This document shows positions 35,704 to 44,225 of a DNA stretch of 64,000 nt, in pieces. The notes under the pieces were generated by a model that saw only the letters and a list, made by a program, of their open reading frames with translations, did not search any database and was not told where the DNA came from. The position numbers and the translations under genes were made by a program. Numbering within the stretch: position 1 is the stretch's first letter; each line of letters opens with the position of its first letter. This stretch comes from Zhongshania marina (GTDB lineage: Bacteria > Pseudomonadota > Gammaproteobacteria > Pseudomonadales > Spongiibacteraceae): contig NZ_PQGG01000042.1 of NCBI RefSeq assembly GCF_002915595.1, positions 62,001-126,000 on the forward strand, given 5' to 3'.

Positions 35704-37156
35704 ATAGTGCCAATTGGGTGCGCAGAGAGAAAATGTCGACATTATCTGCTTCGCCACCGCCTTGTTGAATCACTGGGCCAGATTCGACATCGTATGCTCG
35801 ACTGTAACCGAACAGAATCCGCAAATTAGCGTTTAGGTACCAGTTTAGGTTTAGGCTGAATCGTTGCTGGCTGCCACCGTCAATGCCCCCATCGTGTAAA
35901 TCTAATTCATCTAGGCGTAGTGCTAATTCCCACGCGCCCCAATGATTTTGGGCAAGGTCAAAATCATTGCGTGGTTTAAGCATTTTAAACTCACCATCGG
36001 AACCCCGGTAATTGCGTGCTTCGCCGGTTAAGGTCCAGCCAAGCTGGAGATAGTGGGCATTAAAGCTCAAGTCAGATCCACCATCGCGTTTAATGCTCGC
36101 TTGACCTAATTCTGCCTGGGCCGAGAAGCGACCGCGCATGGCGGCGAATTCAAGTCCTGTTAATTGAATTTCCTCAAAGCCAGCAATACTGCCGGTATCA
36201 CTGAGGTATAAGTCAGACATATTCGTAGTTTCATAGCGCAAACGCGGTGTTTTACCGTTGCTTAGGCTGTTATTGTCGTTGGCTTTGCGTAGGCCGTAGC
36301 TGGCGCCGAGGTGTATTAATTTGCCTGACTCATTGATAGGCGCGAAACTTCCCCGAACGCCGAAACCGCCACCTTCGTCGGCGCCGTCGCCACTGGAGGA
36401 GACGGCGTCTCCGTAGATCCCGCCTTTTAGCGACCAGTTATCACCCATTGTTTTAATGTTGAGCCCCATTGCGCGGTCAAAATGTGGCAGGGTGAGTGCC
36501 GATAGCAAGGAGCGCTCGTTAAACATAATGTCGTTAGAGCTTTCTTCGACTTCCATGCTGACGGAGTGCTTTTGATTGCCAACGGTAATCTCTAATTGCG
36601 GGCTGGCTTGGTATGTCACCAGAACATCTTTTAAAGAAACACTATTGCCGCCCCAATCCGCTTCAATATTGTAAGAGAAATCGCGATTGAAACTGCCCCG
36701 CAGTGCTAGGCGCGCACGGCGTAGCTCGGTGCCAGAGACTGCTTCGGCGGGATCGCCACTGCTACGTTTTTGCAGATCGTCATTAAGGTGGGTGCTGCTG
36801 TCAGCGTGAATGCGTCCGCCGATATTCATAGAGAAATCATTATTGGCGGATGTAACGACTAAGCCCTTTTTTTCCATACCGATTTTGGGCGCTGTAGAGA
36901 CCTTGAGCTTGTCTTCATTTAGCGACGAATTATTTTCGGAGGCGGGTTCGAAGGTGCCAAGCTTGATTCGATTGGGGCCCGGTTCTGTGAAGACTTGTTT
37001 GGTCTCGCGGTCAACGTAGAGCTCGAGCTGAACTTGGTCAGCGGCATTGGCGGTGGCGCCTGCTGATAATAGGGCCAGTGTCACAATTACGGTCGCAAGA
37101 GGGCGTTTGAGTGTGCGCGGAGGTATTGGGTGTGGTGGGGGTGTAAGTGTTGTCAT
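35702..37156 (-). CDS. OprP/OprO-like outer-membrane porin
   Basis: 484 residues from the ATG at 37156, with GAGGA upstream; a longer frame reaches 37240 without support. A signal peptide ends near ANA-A (about residue 39). The mature part has an N-terminal variable segment, then repeated amphipathic strands (ARLALRGSFNRDFSYNIEADWGG) and ends in an aromatic/hydrophobic C-terminal strand, as in phosphate-selective porins O/P. The conduit's ion is unknown; some relatives pass phosphate or pyrophosphate. It is monocistronic and convergent with the SulP gene. Confidence 0.87.
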   Translation of the reverse strand: MTTLTPPPHPIPPRTLKRPLATVIVTLALLSAGATANAADQVQLELYVDRETKQVFTEPGPNRIKLGTFEPASENNSSLNEDKLKVSTAPKIGMEKKGLVVTSANNDFSMNIGGRIHADSSTHLNDDLQKRSSGDPAEAVSGTELRRARLALRGSFNRDFSYNIEADWGGNSVSLKDVLVTYQASPQLEITVGNQKHSVSMEVEESSNDIMFNERSLLSALTLPHFDRAMGLNIKTMGDNWSLKGGIYGDAVSSSGDGADEGGGFGVRGSFAPINESGKLIHLGASYGLRKANDNNSLSNGKTPRLRYETTNMSDLYLSDTGSIAGFEEIQLTGLEFAAMRGRFSAQAELGQASIKRDGGSDLSFNAHYLQLGWTLTGEARNYRGSDGEFKMLKPRNDFDLAQNHWGAWELALRLDELDLHDGGIDGGSQQRFSLNLNWYLNANLRILFGYSRAYDVESGPVIQQGGGEADNVDIFSLRTQLAL

Positions 37157-37746
37157 TGCATCCTCGTTCAGCAGTGTCTGTGGTGGCAGAAGTTTTGTAC
37201 GGCGTGGTGCGCACTTATTGTTGCCGCAATTCTGCGACATTTATATTACAGATATATGACAGAAGTGATTTTATTGTGACGAATTGATGACACCCTCTGT
37301 TATAGCTACTGGCTTCAAGCCTGTGCTCTTGGCAGATGTCGGAGACTGTGCAGTAGTGGAGTTAGTCAGAGGCTGCGAATAAAGTGAAAATACCGCTTGT
37401 AGTAACGCCTTGCTACTGTTATTAGCAAGAAATCTTGTCCACAGTATCTGTGGATAACTTGGTGGGTAAGTTGTAGGTTATGGCAGGAGAGAGAGGCTTA
37501 ATCGGCAGTTTAACAAATTGTTCAAAAAATAGTCATTTTTATAAAGCTCATTAAAAACAATAAGTTATATGGTTTTTTGAATCTAGTGCGTGATCTTCTG
37601 CTGCTAAGCGATACGTTTTCGAGCTCCCGTCTTTATCTGTGAATAAGTGTTACGTCAAGAGCTAAATGTTGTTACCTGTTACGTATTTTCACTTATTGAT
37701 AGAGAATCGCTTTAGTTTGCTCATATATGGTGCGCAGCGGAAATAA
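37157..37746. other. 590-base non-coding region with DnaA-box-like sites
   Basis: The stretch between the porin start and queD end has no supportable gene. The porin promoter must lie at the left. The right half is AT-rich (about 37505-37580) and holds three sequences resembling DnaA boxes: an inverted pair at 37435-37457 and TGTGAATAA at 37638-37646. No terminator for queD was recognised. Confidence 0.55.
37435..37457. promoter_or_regulatory. Inverted pair of DnaA-box-like 9-mers
   Basis: TTGTCCACA (37435-37443, one mismatch) and TGTGGATAA (37449-37457, exact reverse complement of the consensus TTATCCACA) face each other across 5 bases. Together with TGTGAATAA at 37638 they make three boxes in about 210 bases. 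Function is unknown. Confidence 0.5.
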
Positions 37747-38103
37747 TTACTCGCCCTTGTAAATGCACCCGCTGGTGCATGTTTCTCTGATTTCGACCTG
37801 GCTTAGTGCGTTTAAGCGTGGCTTTAATTGTTTCCAAATCCAAATGGCTAGATTTTCACTAGTTGGGTTTTCAAGCCCCGCAATATCATTTAAGTAATGA
37901 TGGTCTAGCTGGTCATATATAGGGGCGAATATTTTCTTCACCTCAGAGAAGTCCATTAGCCATCCGGTATGGGGATCGATATCACCAGCAATAAATATTC
38001 TGACTAGAAAGCTGTGGCCGTGAAGGCGGGCGCATTTATGTCCCTCTGGCACGTTTGGAAGTCGGTGGGCGGCTTCAAAGGTGAATTCTTTGTATATTTC
38101 CAC
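37747..38103 (-). CDS. queD: 6-carboxy-5,6,7,8-tetrahydropterin synthase
   Basis: 118 residues of the QueD/PTPS family, forming 6-carboxytetrahydropterin on the queuosine pathway. Zinc ligands are His13 (EAAHRLP), His28 and His30 (RLHGHSF). The catalytic Cys24 (HKCARL) and the DHHYLND and ENPTSENLA segments are conserved. It is a single gene on the minus strand. I looked for a preQ1 riboswitch upstream and did not find one. Confidence 0.96.
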   Translation of the reverse strand: MEIYKEFTFEAAHRLPNVPEGHKCARLHGHSFLVRIFIAGDIDPHTGWLMDFSEVKKIFAPIYDQLDHHYLNDIAGLENPTSENLAIWIWKQLKPRLNALSQVEIRETCTSGCIYKGE

Positions 38104-38315
38104 GGTTCAATCTCAGTTTGGCAAGCAAGGTGCCTGCTTTGGATGGCTTGTTTGAATTGGCGCCAATGGTAATCAGCTCTGACGGCGCTGTACAGCGCGC
38201 CTTGTGTCAACTATTTAACGGTGGTTTAAATAGGGTGGGAAATTGAATAAAAAATGAACAAAATCAGTGTTATAGCTTTTTTTTAAAGAAAATGTAAAAA
38301 AACCGCGCCGAGTGT

Positions 38316-38343
38316 TTGACACCGAAAGCGATTACTGTAGAAT
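38316..38343 (+). promoter_or_regulatory. Strong sigma70 promoter of the tRNA-Val/Asp cluster
   Basis: TTGACA (38316-38321), 16-base spacer, TAGAAT (38338-38343), followed by a GC-rich discriminator (GCGCC) typical of stringently controlled stable-RNA promoters. An A/T tract rich in T and A runs upstream (38225-38300) and could act as an UP element. Confidence 0.85.
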
Positions 38344-38362
38344 GCGCCTCACTCGATTGAGA

Positions 38363-38438
38363 GGGTGATTAGCTCAGCTGGGAGAGCATCTGCCTTACAA
38401 GCAGAGGGTCGGCGGTTCGATCCCGTCATCACCCACCA
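38363..38438 (+). tRNA. tRNA-Val (anticodon TAC)
   Basis: 76-base cloverleaf with encoded CCA: acceptor GGGTGAT/ATCACCC, anticodon loop CTTACAA with TAC at 38396-38398, and T arm around GTTCGAT. It is the first gene of a three-tRNA transcription unit. Confidence 0.97.
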
Positions 38439-38457
38439 TAATCGTGTAAAAGTATGC

Positions 38458-38534
<77 letters not shown>

Positions 38535-38614
38535 ACTTTTAAATCTAGACCTCCCCTTGTTGTTCCCCGTAGTTTGCATGACTCGTCTGAGACCTGTGAT
38601 CTATGTGCATATCT

Positions 38615-38691
38615 GGACCGGTAGTTCAGTTGGTTAGAATGCCGGCCTGTCACGCCGGAGGTCGCGGGTTCGAGTCCCGTCCGGTCCGCCA
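38615..38691 (+). tRNA. tRNA-Asp (anticodon GTC), copy 2
   Basis: 77 bases with encoded CCA; GTC at 38649-38651. It differs from copy 1 by one base, at the D-stem closing pair (T in place of C before GCCGG), giving a G-U in place of G-C. It lies 80 bases after copy 1. Confidence 0.97.
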
Positions 38692-38870
38692 ACTACTTCA
38701 AGAAGAATTAATTCCACTCTAATATTCGCGCCTTCGTTCGCAGTATTTATTTCGTGCACCCTGTAATTTCTCTCCTATAATGCGGAGCGGGCCAGTGTTT
38801 GCTGTTATTCCGTGAAATTAGCTTTGATGGGGATGCTCAGACGACATAATCGTGCGCAGGGGAGGTTTAT

Positions 38871-40208
38871 TTGGGAGGCTTAAGAGAGGCGGTTATTTTC
38901 TTCAGCGACCATGCTGTGGTGAAGGAAATGTTTTTCGTCGAGTTTGAGGCGGTGCTAGATGACGTGGTTGGCATTCCAGATTTTGCCAATTCCGAACTTC
39001 GTGCGGCGTTTGTTCAAATAGATGACAAGCTTAGCGTCCTTGGCCTTGTTCTTTTCAGTATCAGCTTTGACAGTCGCGGCAGGGTCGCCGGTCACTGGAA
39101 TATTCCACTTCGACATTTGCTAGACCATGCCAGTTTTGGGCCGGGTTTAGGTGCAGGGCCGATCCGCGTTGCTTGCCGCAGCGCCTGTCCAGTTGCTTGG
39201 TATAGGCGCCAGCTTTGGGATCCCGATGCCGGCACGTTTAATCAAATAAGTACGGCGGTGATGCGAAATCGTTTGGGGATCATCGTCGAAGAACGTGGCA
39301 AGCAGAGGGCTGGCGCCGGGAATGTTGCCAATTTTTTTAAAGCTGCCGACAAGAAGCTGTCGACGCAAGGTGTATCGTCCCCTGCAAGTTTGCCGTCAGC
39401 GCCCGTATTTCATCGCCGTTATCGGCAGAAATTACGCGCCGCTCGTCATGCCGAGAAACTCACCTTGGCGGCGCAAGCAGAATCATTTAATAGTGCTTTA
39501 GAGGCTCAGGCGGAAGGTTTTACTCGTCAGCTTCGAGAGCGAGAAGCACTTATACAACAGCAAAAAGCCAAATTGGATGAGTTGCTAAAAACCGAGCAGG
39601 AGCTTCAAGGGCATTTAGATCGCCAGCAGCGCTTGATGCAGGAAAAAACGCAGGAGCTGGAGGCCTTAGTCATTAAAGGTGGTCAGGATTCTGAGCGCCA
39701 AATGTTAGAGCTTCGTAAATCATACGCTGAGGACTTGGAGCGTCGTTTACATACCCAGTCGATCTCCTTAGAGGAGGCCTTGCATAAGCGGGAGCGGGAG
39801 TTATACCAGCGGGCCACAGAGATTGTTGAGCTGCGCGGCGAGCTCAGTAGCCTGCGGGAGAAAAATCGCGCACTGATGATAGGTAGCGACGATAAGCTCT
39901 TAAAAACTATGGTCGAAAAAGGGGTTGTCTTTGTTGCCTACCATCCTGGGGTTGAGCATTTGGTGATTGCGCAAGATGAAATGCCTAGGTATCTCCGCGA
40001 TCCAGTAGCATATGTCGCATCACGGTGTGAGGTGTCTAGTGCTGAGTATCGCGATTGGTTGGCGCATTATCGTCTGCCTATATGTCGTGCTACCGATGAC
40101 GATATGCAATATTGTGGTCAGCCGATAAAGAAAGTGATGCGGCCAATGTTATTTCGGCCCGGTGAGAGCGACCGCTGCCAACATCATAGCGACTCAGGTC
40201 TATCGTGA
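38871..40208 (+). CDS. Conserved-looking coiled-coil protein of unknown function
   Basis: 445 residues; I do not recognise the family. The TTG start is chosen because a strong GGGGAGG ribosome site lies 5 bases upstream. The N-terminal part (about 1-150) is globular, with a CRSACPVAWYRRQLWDP motif. A long charged coiled coil rich in Glu, Gln, Arg and Leu spans about 185-335. A C-terminal globular part (about 345-445) has VVFVAYHPGVEHL, YCGQPIKKV and a Cys/His-rich tail (DRCQHH). No signal peptide or membrane helix is seen, so it should be cytoplasmic. It follows the tRNA cluster and precedes the PLP-enzyme gene by 27 bases. Confidence 0.75.
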   Translation: MGGLREAVIFFSDHAVVKEMFFVEFEAVLDDVVGIPDFANSELRAAFVQIDDKLSVLGLVLFSISFDSRGRVAGHWNIPLRHLLDHASFGPGLGAGPIRVACRSACPVAWYRRQLWDPDAGTFNQISTAVMRNRLGIIVEERGKQRAGAGNVANFFKAADKKLSTQGVSSPASLPSAPVFHRRYRQKLRAARHAEKLTLAAQAESFNSALEAQAEGFTRQLREREALIQQQKAKLDELLKTEQELQGHLDRQQRLMQEKTQELEALVIKGGQDSERQMLELRKSYAEDLERRLHTQSISLEEALHKRERELYQRATEIVELRGELSSLREKNRALMIGSDDKLLKTMVEKGVVFVAYHPGVEHLVIAQDEMPRYLRDPVAYVASRCEVSSAEYRDWLAHYRLPICRATDDDMQYCGQPIKKVMRPMLFRPGESDRCQHHSDSGLS

Positions 40209-40235
40209 CCGATTGTATGCTCTAGAAGAAATTCA

Positions 40236-41105
40236 ATGATCCAGCATTTGTACACCTCTGCTCAGAATGTCGCTGTCGATGTGCTGAGATTAGATCTTCA
40301 TCACGAGCTTGCCTCTGGCAATAAATGGTTTAAATTATTGCCGAATTTAAATGCCGCCCGTAGACAGGGAAAGACACGTGTCATTAGCTTTGGCGGCGCC
40401 TATTCTAATCATCTCCACGCTTTAGCTGCAGTTGGTCGCGCCGAAGGTATTGAGACCATAGCTTGTGTGCGGGCTGATGCAGATGCTGAACTTTCGCCCA
40501 CTTTGCTCGATGCGGTGGGCTGGGGTATGGCGCTGCATTTTTTAAGTCGGAGTGAGTACCGTCGCCGCCATGACGCGGAGTTTATTGCCGAGCTTGCAGC
40601 AGAGTACCCTAATTCCTATGTCATTCCGGAGGGTGGTGCCAATGTGTTGGGGGCAGGCGGTTGTGGCGCTATTGTCGATTTGCTTCCCGATTCTGGGCGC
40701 GACTATACGGCGGTCGTATTGGCCTGTGGCACCGGTACAAGTTTGGCGGGGGTGGCGTCAAAAATCGCAGCTGGGGTAAGTGTCATCGGTATTCCGGTGT
40801 TAAAGGCTGAGAAATTCATGGCCGAGGACATTTGCGGTTTATTGGCCGAGCTCGGCGGCGACAGAAATAATTGGTGTTTGGATCACCGCTTTCACGGCGG
40901 CGCTTACGCCCGTTTGCCGTCGCATATGGCGGAGTATATGCAGCTATTTGAGCAGCGGTATGGTGTTTTGCTCGATCCGGTTTATACCGCAAAAGCCAGT
41001 TATGCGCTTCAGTATATGGTCGATAATCGTGAGTTCGACGAAGGTGGTAAGGTGTTGCTTATTCACACTGGCGGTTTGCAGGGGCGGCGCGGTTTTGGTT
41101 TGTAG
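40236..41105 (+). CDS. PLP-dependent ACC deaminase / D-cysteine desulfhydrase-family protein
   Basis: 289 residues of the tryptophan-synthase-beta (fold II) class. The PLP lysine is Lys30 (ASGNKWFKL), with SFGGAYSNHLHALAA as the substrate/PLP contact and ACGTGTSLAG as the phosphate-binding loop. Family members deaminate 1-aminocyclopropane-1-carboxylate or desulfhydrate D-cysteine. The true substrate cannot be set from motifs, and shorter proteins of this kind in Gammaproteobacteria are mostly uncharacterised. It ends 6 bases from the convergent DUF1853 gene. Confidence 0.88.
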   Translation: MIQHLYTSAQNVAVDVLRLDLHHELASGNKWFKLLPNLNAARRQGKTRVISFGGAYSNHLHALAAVGRAEGIETIACVRADADAELSPTLLDAVGWGMALHFLSRSEYRRRHDAEFIAELAAEYPNSYVIPEGGANVLGAGGCGAIVDLLPDSGRDYTAVVLACGTGTSLAGVASKIAAGVSVIGIPVLKAEKFMAEDICGLLAELGGDRNNWCLDHRFHGGAYARLPSHMAEYMQLFEQRYGVLLDPVYTAKASYALQYMVDNREFDEGGKVLLIHTGGLQGRRGFGL

Positions 41106-41111
41106 AGCGGC

Positions 41112-41963
41112 TTAGTCTGCCCAGTCGTCGGCTACCAGAAAACGTCGCTGCTGTTTGTTATTGATTAACATAATGGGTTTATGCGCGGCCATCTGTAAGT
41201 GTTTGTTCTCCAGCGGTGTTGCTGTTTGGTATTCGGCGCCGAGCCAGCTTGGCTTTTCTATATAGCGCCATCTTTCTTGTTCTTGGGCTGTTTGAAACGC
41301 GCTTAGCGAGAGCCAATCGCCGCGCTGGTGTTCGCTATTTAGTGAGGGGTAAGGGGCATTGTCGGTATTGGCATGGAACAATATGCCGTTTACCTGTAGT
41401 TCTTGATCAAGGTGATCAATGCCCAGTTGGGCAATTACCGCTTGCCCTGCATCGGTGTGAGCAAGGGGTAATTGGTGCTGGGTGAGGCGGGCGAGTTTGC
41501 GGTCTAATCGATCTGCGCGGTTTGGGCCATACCATTGATCCAGCCCCGGCGCTGTATGCCGATTAGGTATACCTAGGAAGAACTTTACCGCGAGTTCGAG
41601 ATGAATGTAGCGCTGTGACATTCGGCAATAATAAATAAGGTCAAATTCCCCTAGGGTTCGTTTGCCGTCTCGTACGGGAATATTGTGCGCAATCAGTTCG
41701 GTGTCGGGGTCTTCTTGCAGAAAGAAATGCCACAGGCTTTCAAATACCAAACCTAATCTTGTGCTTTTGCAGTGGGTGTCTAAATAGGTTTTAAGGGGCG
41801 CGTCGTTCGTATCTAAGGCCGTCAACCAATTCAGCCTTTTTGGCGTAAGGGGGAGATGGGGCTTGTGGATCACCGCTGTTGCCGTAGTGATTTCATTAAT
41901 CAAGGTTTCGCTAAAGCAACTCCATGCTAATGCGCGAATGAGTGGAGAGCGAAATGCTGGCAA
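41112..41963 (-). CDS. DUF1853-family protein, nuclease-like motifs
   Basis: 283 residues of the DUF1853 family. The segment GEFDLIYYC (Glu106, Asp108) followed by HLELAVKFFLG (Glu123, Lys127) and an upstream Glu75 (FESLWH) resembles the core of PD-(D/E)XK nucleases. The start is uncertain: a TTG at 41963 is the first usable codon, but the only ribosome-like site (GAGGAG) is about 20 bases further upstream. It is divergent from nadK. No function has been established as far as I know; nuclease activity is inference. Confidence 0.8.
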   Translation of the reverse strand: MPAFRSPLIRALAWSCFSETLINEITTATAVIHKPHLPLTPKRLNWLTALDTNDAPLKTYLDTHCKSTRLGLVFESLWHFFLQEDPDTELIAHNIPVRDGKRTLGEFDLIYYCRMSQRYIHLELAVKFFLGIPNRHTAPGLDQWYGPNRADRLDRKLARLTQHQLPLAHTDAGQAVIAQLGIDHLDQELQVNGILFHANTDNAPYPSLNSEHQRGDWLSLSAFQTAQEQERWRYIEKPSWLGAEYQTATPLENKHLQMAAHKPIMLINNKQQRRFLVADDWAD

Positions 41964-42143
41964 TGTGGCGGCGGTGATTGGACTGGCTCCTCGAATTAAT
42001 TATGTAGTTAACGTGGCCGATCATGCCAGAAAACTACGGAGTTTTGCTTGCGACTTGACGTTATTATGCTCCAAACTCCCGCTTGGCATCCAAACGTCCA
42101 CGCTTTTAGTATAATAATCGCCTGAGAATCGGCAGCAGGTATT

Positions 42144-43037
42144 ATGGAACAGTTTCGCAATATAGGTGTGATAGGGCGGGAAGGCAATGGCGTTGCTGAG
42201 ACCCTAAAGCGCCTTCTCGATTTTTTGCTGGCGCGTGAACTTGGCGTAGTGCTCGACGAAGCCGTGTCTGAATTACTTCCTGAGCACAGTTTACGGGTGA
42301 GCTCTCGCCGGATGATTGGCGAAGTTTGTGATCTGATTATTGTGGTCGGCGGCGACGGTAGTTTGCTCGGTGCGGCAAGAACCTTGGCCAGACACAATGC
42401 CCCAGTGCTGGGAGTAAACCGAGGGCGTCTTGGGTTTTTAACCGATATCTCGCCAGATGAAATTGAAAGTCAGGTTGGCGCGGTATTAGATGGCCAATAC
42501 CGTTTGGAGAAACGTTTCTTACTCGACGTCGAGGTGCTAAGAGATGGCTCCGCTGTTGGACGTGGTGATGCACTAAATGACGTTGTACTTAACTCTGGTA
42601 CATCTGGTCATATGATGGAGTTTGAGTTATTTATTGACGGTGAGTTTGTCTACCGCCAGCGCTCCGACGGTTTGATTATTGCCACGCCTACTGGGTCAAC
42701 CGCCTACTCTTTATCGGCGGGTGGGCCGATTATGCATCCGCGCTTAGACGCGATCGCTATTGTTCCCATGTTTCCCCACACCCTCAGTAGTCGACCGATT
42801 GTGATCGACGGCAAGAGCGAGATTAAAATGGTCGTTGGCCGCAATAACGTCGTTAAACCGCCGGTTACCTGCGACGGCCAAGTGAAAATCACCTCTCAGC
42901 CCGGCGACGTAATTTATGTGCGCAAAAAGCCCCACCAACTGCGTTTGGTGCATCCTTTAGATCACAGTTTTTATGCAAGCTGCCGCGATAAATTAGGCTG
43001 GGGTGCACATATTGGAAAAGAGGATTCAGATGGCTGA
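42144..43037 (+). CDS. nadK: NAD kinase
   Basis: 297 residues. It phosphorylates NAD+ to NADP+ in the cytoplasm using ATP. The GGDG motif is at VVGGDGSLLGAARTL, followed by GVNRGRLGFLTDI, the conserved NDVVLNSG region, and the TPTGSTAYSLSAGGPI signature. Its last codons overlap the start of the rhomboid gene by 8 bases. The nadK-rhomboid-yeaC-DUF2797-pepN order is familiar from Pseudomonas-like genomes. Confidence 0.97.
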   Translation: MEQFRNIGVIGREGNGVAETLKRLLDFLLARELGVVLDEAVSELLPEHSLRVSSRRMIGEVCDLIIVVGGDGSLLGAARTLARHNAPVLGVNRGRLGFLTDISPDEIESQVGAVLDGQYRLEKRFLLDVEVLRDGSAVGRGDALNDVVLNSGTSGHMMEFELFIDGEFVYRQRSDGLIIATPTGSTAYSLSAGGPIMHPRLDAIAIVPMFPHTLSSRPIVIDGKSEIKMVVGRNNVVKPPVTCDGQVKITSQPGDVIYVRKKPHQLRLVHPLDHSFYASCRDKLGWGAHIGKEDSDG

Positions 43038-43881
43038 AGTAGTGGGCTTGCGTCTGCCATTAAGTGCAAATTTAGAACGGTTTTCGCTCTTGCTTTGGCA
43101 AAGTTCGGTGCCGCATCGCATTGCAGAAGAACGCGGTATGCAGGTGGTTTGGGTGGCCTCGGAGCATCATGCTGAGCAGGTTAAGGCTCTTTATGCGCGC
43201 CTGCAGGCAGGGGATCCGGAGCTTGTAGTAGCCGCAGTTGAACCCCGCGAGGTGCCACCTCAAACCGTTTGGTATAAGCGTTTCTTCAGCGTGCCCGTTG
43301 TCGCTATTTTGCTGGTATTAAGCTTGCTGGGTGCTTTGCTTCCGGTGCTTGATCGCAATTATCAATATCTGCCGTATTTGAGTTTTTATCAGCTTTATAT
43401 TGTAGACGGTACGCTGCGAGGCGATTGGCCGGTGGGGCAGTTGTGGCGAGTGATTACGCCGGCCTTTTTACACTTTGGTGTAATGCATATTGTGTTCAAC
43501 AGTCTCTGGCTCTGGGAGTTGGGCGGCATGATTGAACGCCGGCAAGGCGCTGTGCGGGTGTTTGGTATTTTTGTGTTAGTTGCGGCTGGTTCTAATATCG
43601 CGCAGGCCATGAGCAGCGTCTCGCTATTTGGCGGGATGTCCGGTGTGATCTACGGCCTGCTGGGTTATATCGTTATTTGGAATAAATTGCGGCCTTCTCA
43701 AGCCTTCCCCTTGGCCAAGGGAGTAGCGGTGGTGATGGTGGTATGGCTGCTGCTGTGTATTGCCGGTTTTACTGAATTGCTCGGTGTTGGCTCGGTGGCG
43801 AACACCGCTCATGTGAGTGGTCTGGTGTTGGGTCTTGTCTTGGGTGCGGCGGCGGCATTGCTCGACCGCAAGCCCCTATAA
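43030..43881 (+). CDS. Rhomboid-family intramembrane serine protease (GlpG-like)
   Basis: 283 residues from the ATG at 43030 (GAGGA 5 bases upstream, inside nadK). An N-terminal cytoplasmic domain of about 90 residues resembles the GlpG/YqgP N-domain, followed by six membrane helices. The catalytic dyad is Ser204 (GGMSGVIYG) and His261 (TAHVSGL). The HFGVMHIVFNSLWLWELG segment (L1/TM2) is typical. It cleaves membrane proteins within the bilayer; substrates are unknown. Confidence 0.95.
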   Translation: MAEVVGLRLPLSANLERFSLLLWQSSVPHRIAEERGMQVVWVASEHHAEQVKALYARLQAGDPELVVAAVEPREVPPQTVWYKRFFSVPVVAILLVLSLLGALLPVLDRNYQYLPYLSFYQLYIVDGTLRGDWPVGQLWRVITPAFLHFGVMHIVFNSLWLWELGGMIERRQGAVRVFGIFVLVAAGSNIAQAMSSVSLFGGMSGVIYGLLGYIVIWNKLRPSQAFPLAKGVAVVMVVWLLLCIAGFTELLGVGSVANTAHVSGLVLGLVLGAAAALLDRKPL

Positions 43882-43943
43882 GTTTGGTATATAATCGCTG
43901 GCTGCCTTGTAAGGCGGGTGGCAGATGAATAGTGAGAGTAGTG

Positions 43944-44222
43944 ATGGATTTTGAGCAGTTGGTCGACAATATTACCCCTGCAATATATGAAGGGCTTAAG
44001 CGCGCGGTAGAAATTGGCAAGTGGCCAGATGGTCGGGTGTTAACGGTAGAGCAGCGCGAACATTGTATGGCGGGTGTTATAGCCTATGATTTAAAAACCA
44101 ATGCTGAGCATGAGCGTGTTGGCTATATTGACCGTGGCAGCAAGGCGGAAGGTGAAGTCTGCGGTGACGACCACAGTCATGACGGTGCAGATCAAGATCA
44201 AATCTTGAAATGGGCGGAGTAA
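43944..44222 (+). CDS. YeaC-like DUF1315 protein
   Basis: 92 residues from the ATG at 43944. The pattern TPAIYEGLKRAVEIGKWPDGR and the QREHCMAGVIAYD segment identify DUF1315 (YeaC). The acidic, His-containing tail (DDHSHDGADQD) could bind metal. The gene is 3 bases upstream of the DUF2797 gene, part of the nadK-pepN neighbourhood. The role is unknown. Confidence 0.9.
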   Translation: MDFEQLVDNITPAIYEGLKRAVEIGKWPDGRVLTVEQREHCMAGVIAYDLKTNAEHERVGYIDRGSKAEGEVCGDDHSHDGADQDQILKWAE

Positions 44223-44225
44223 TTA

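Noticed and set aside
37241-37746. Chromosomal replication origin
   Set aside because: DnaA boxes are too few, there are no 13-mer repeats that I can see, and dnaA, dnaN, mnmG and parAB are not nearby. Only a minor DnaA-binding locus is kept as a finding.
38104-38315. preQ1 riboswitch upstream of queD
   Set aside because: No aptamer-like pseudoknot or terminator pair could be read in the leader on the minus strand.
42008-42397. 129-residue minus-strand frame overlapping nadK
   Set aside because: Serine/proline-rich complement of nadK with no support; nadK motifs are clear on the plus strand.
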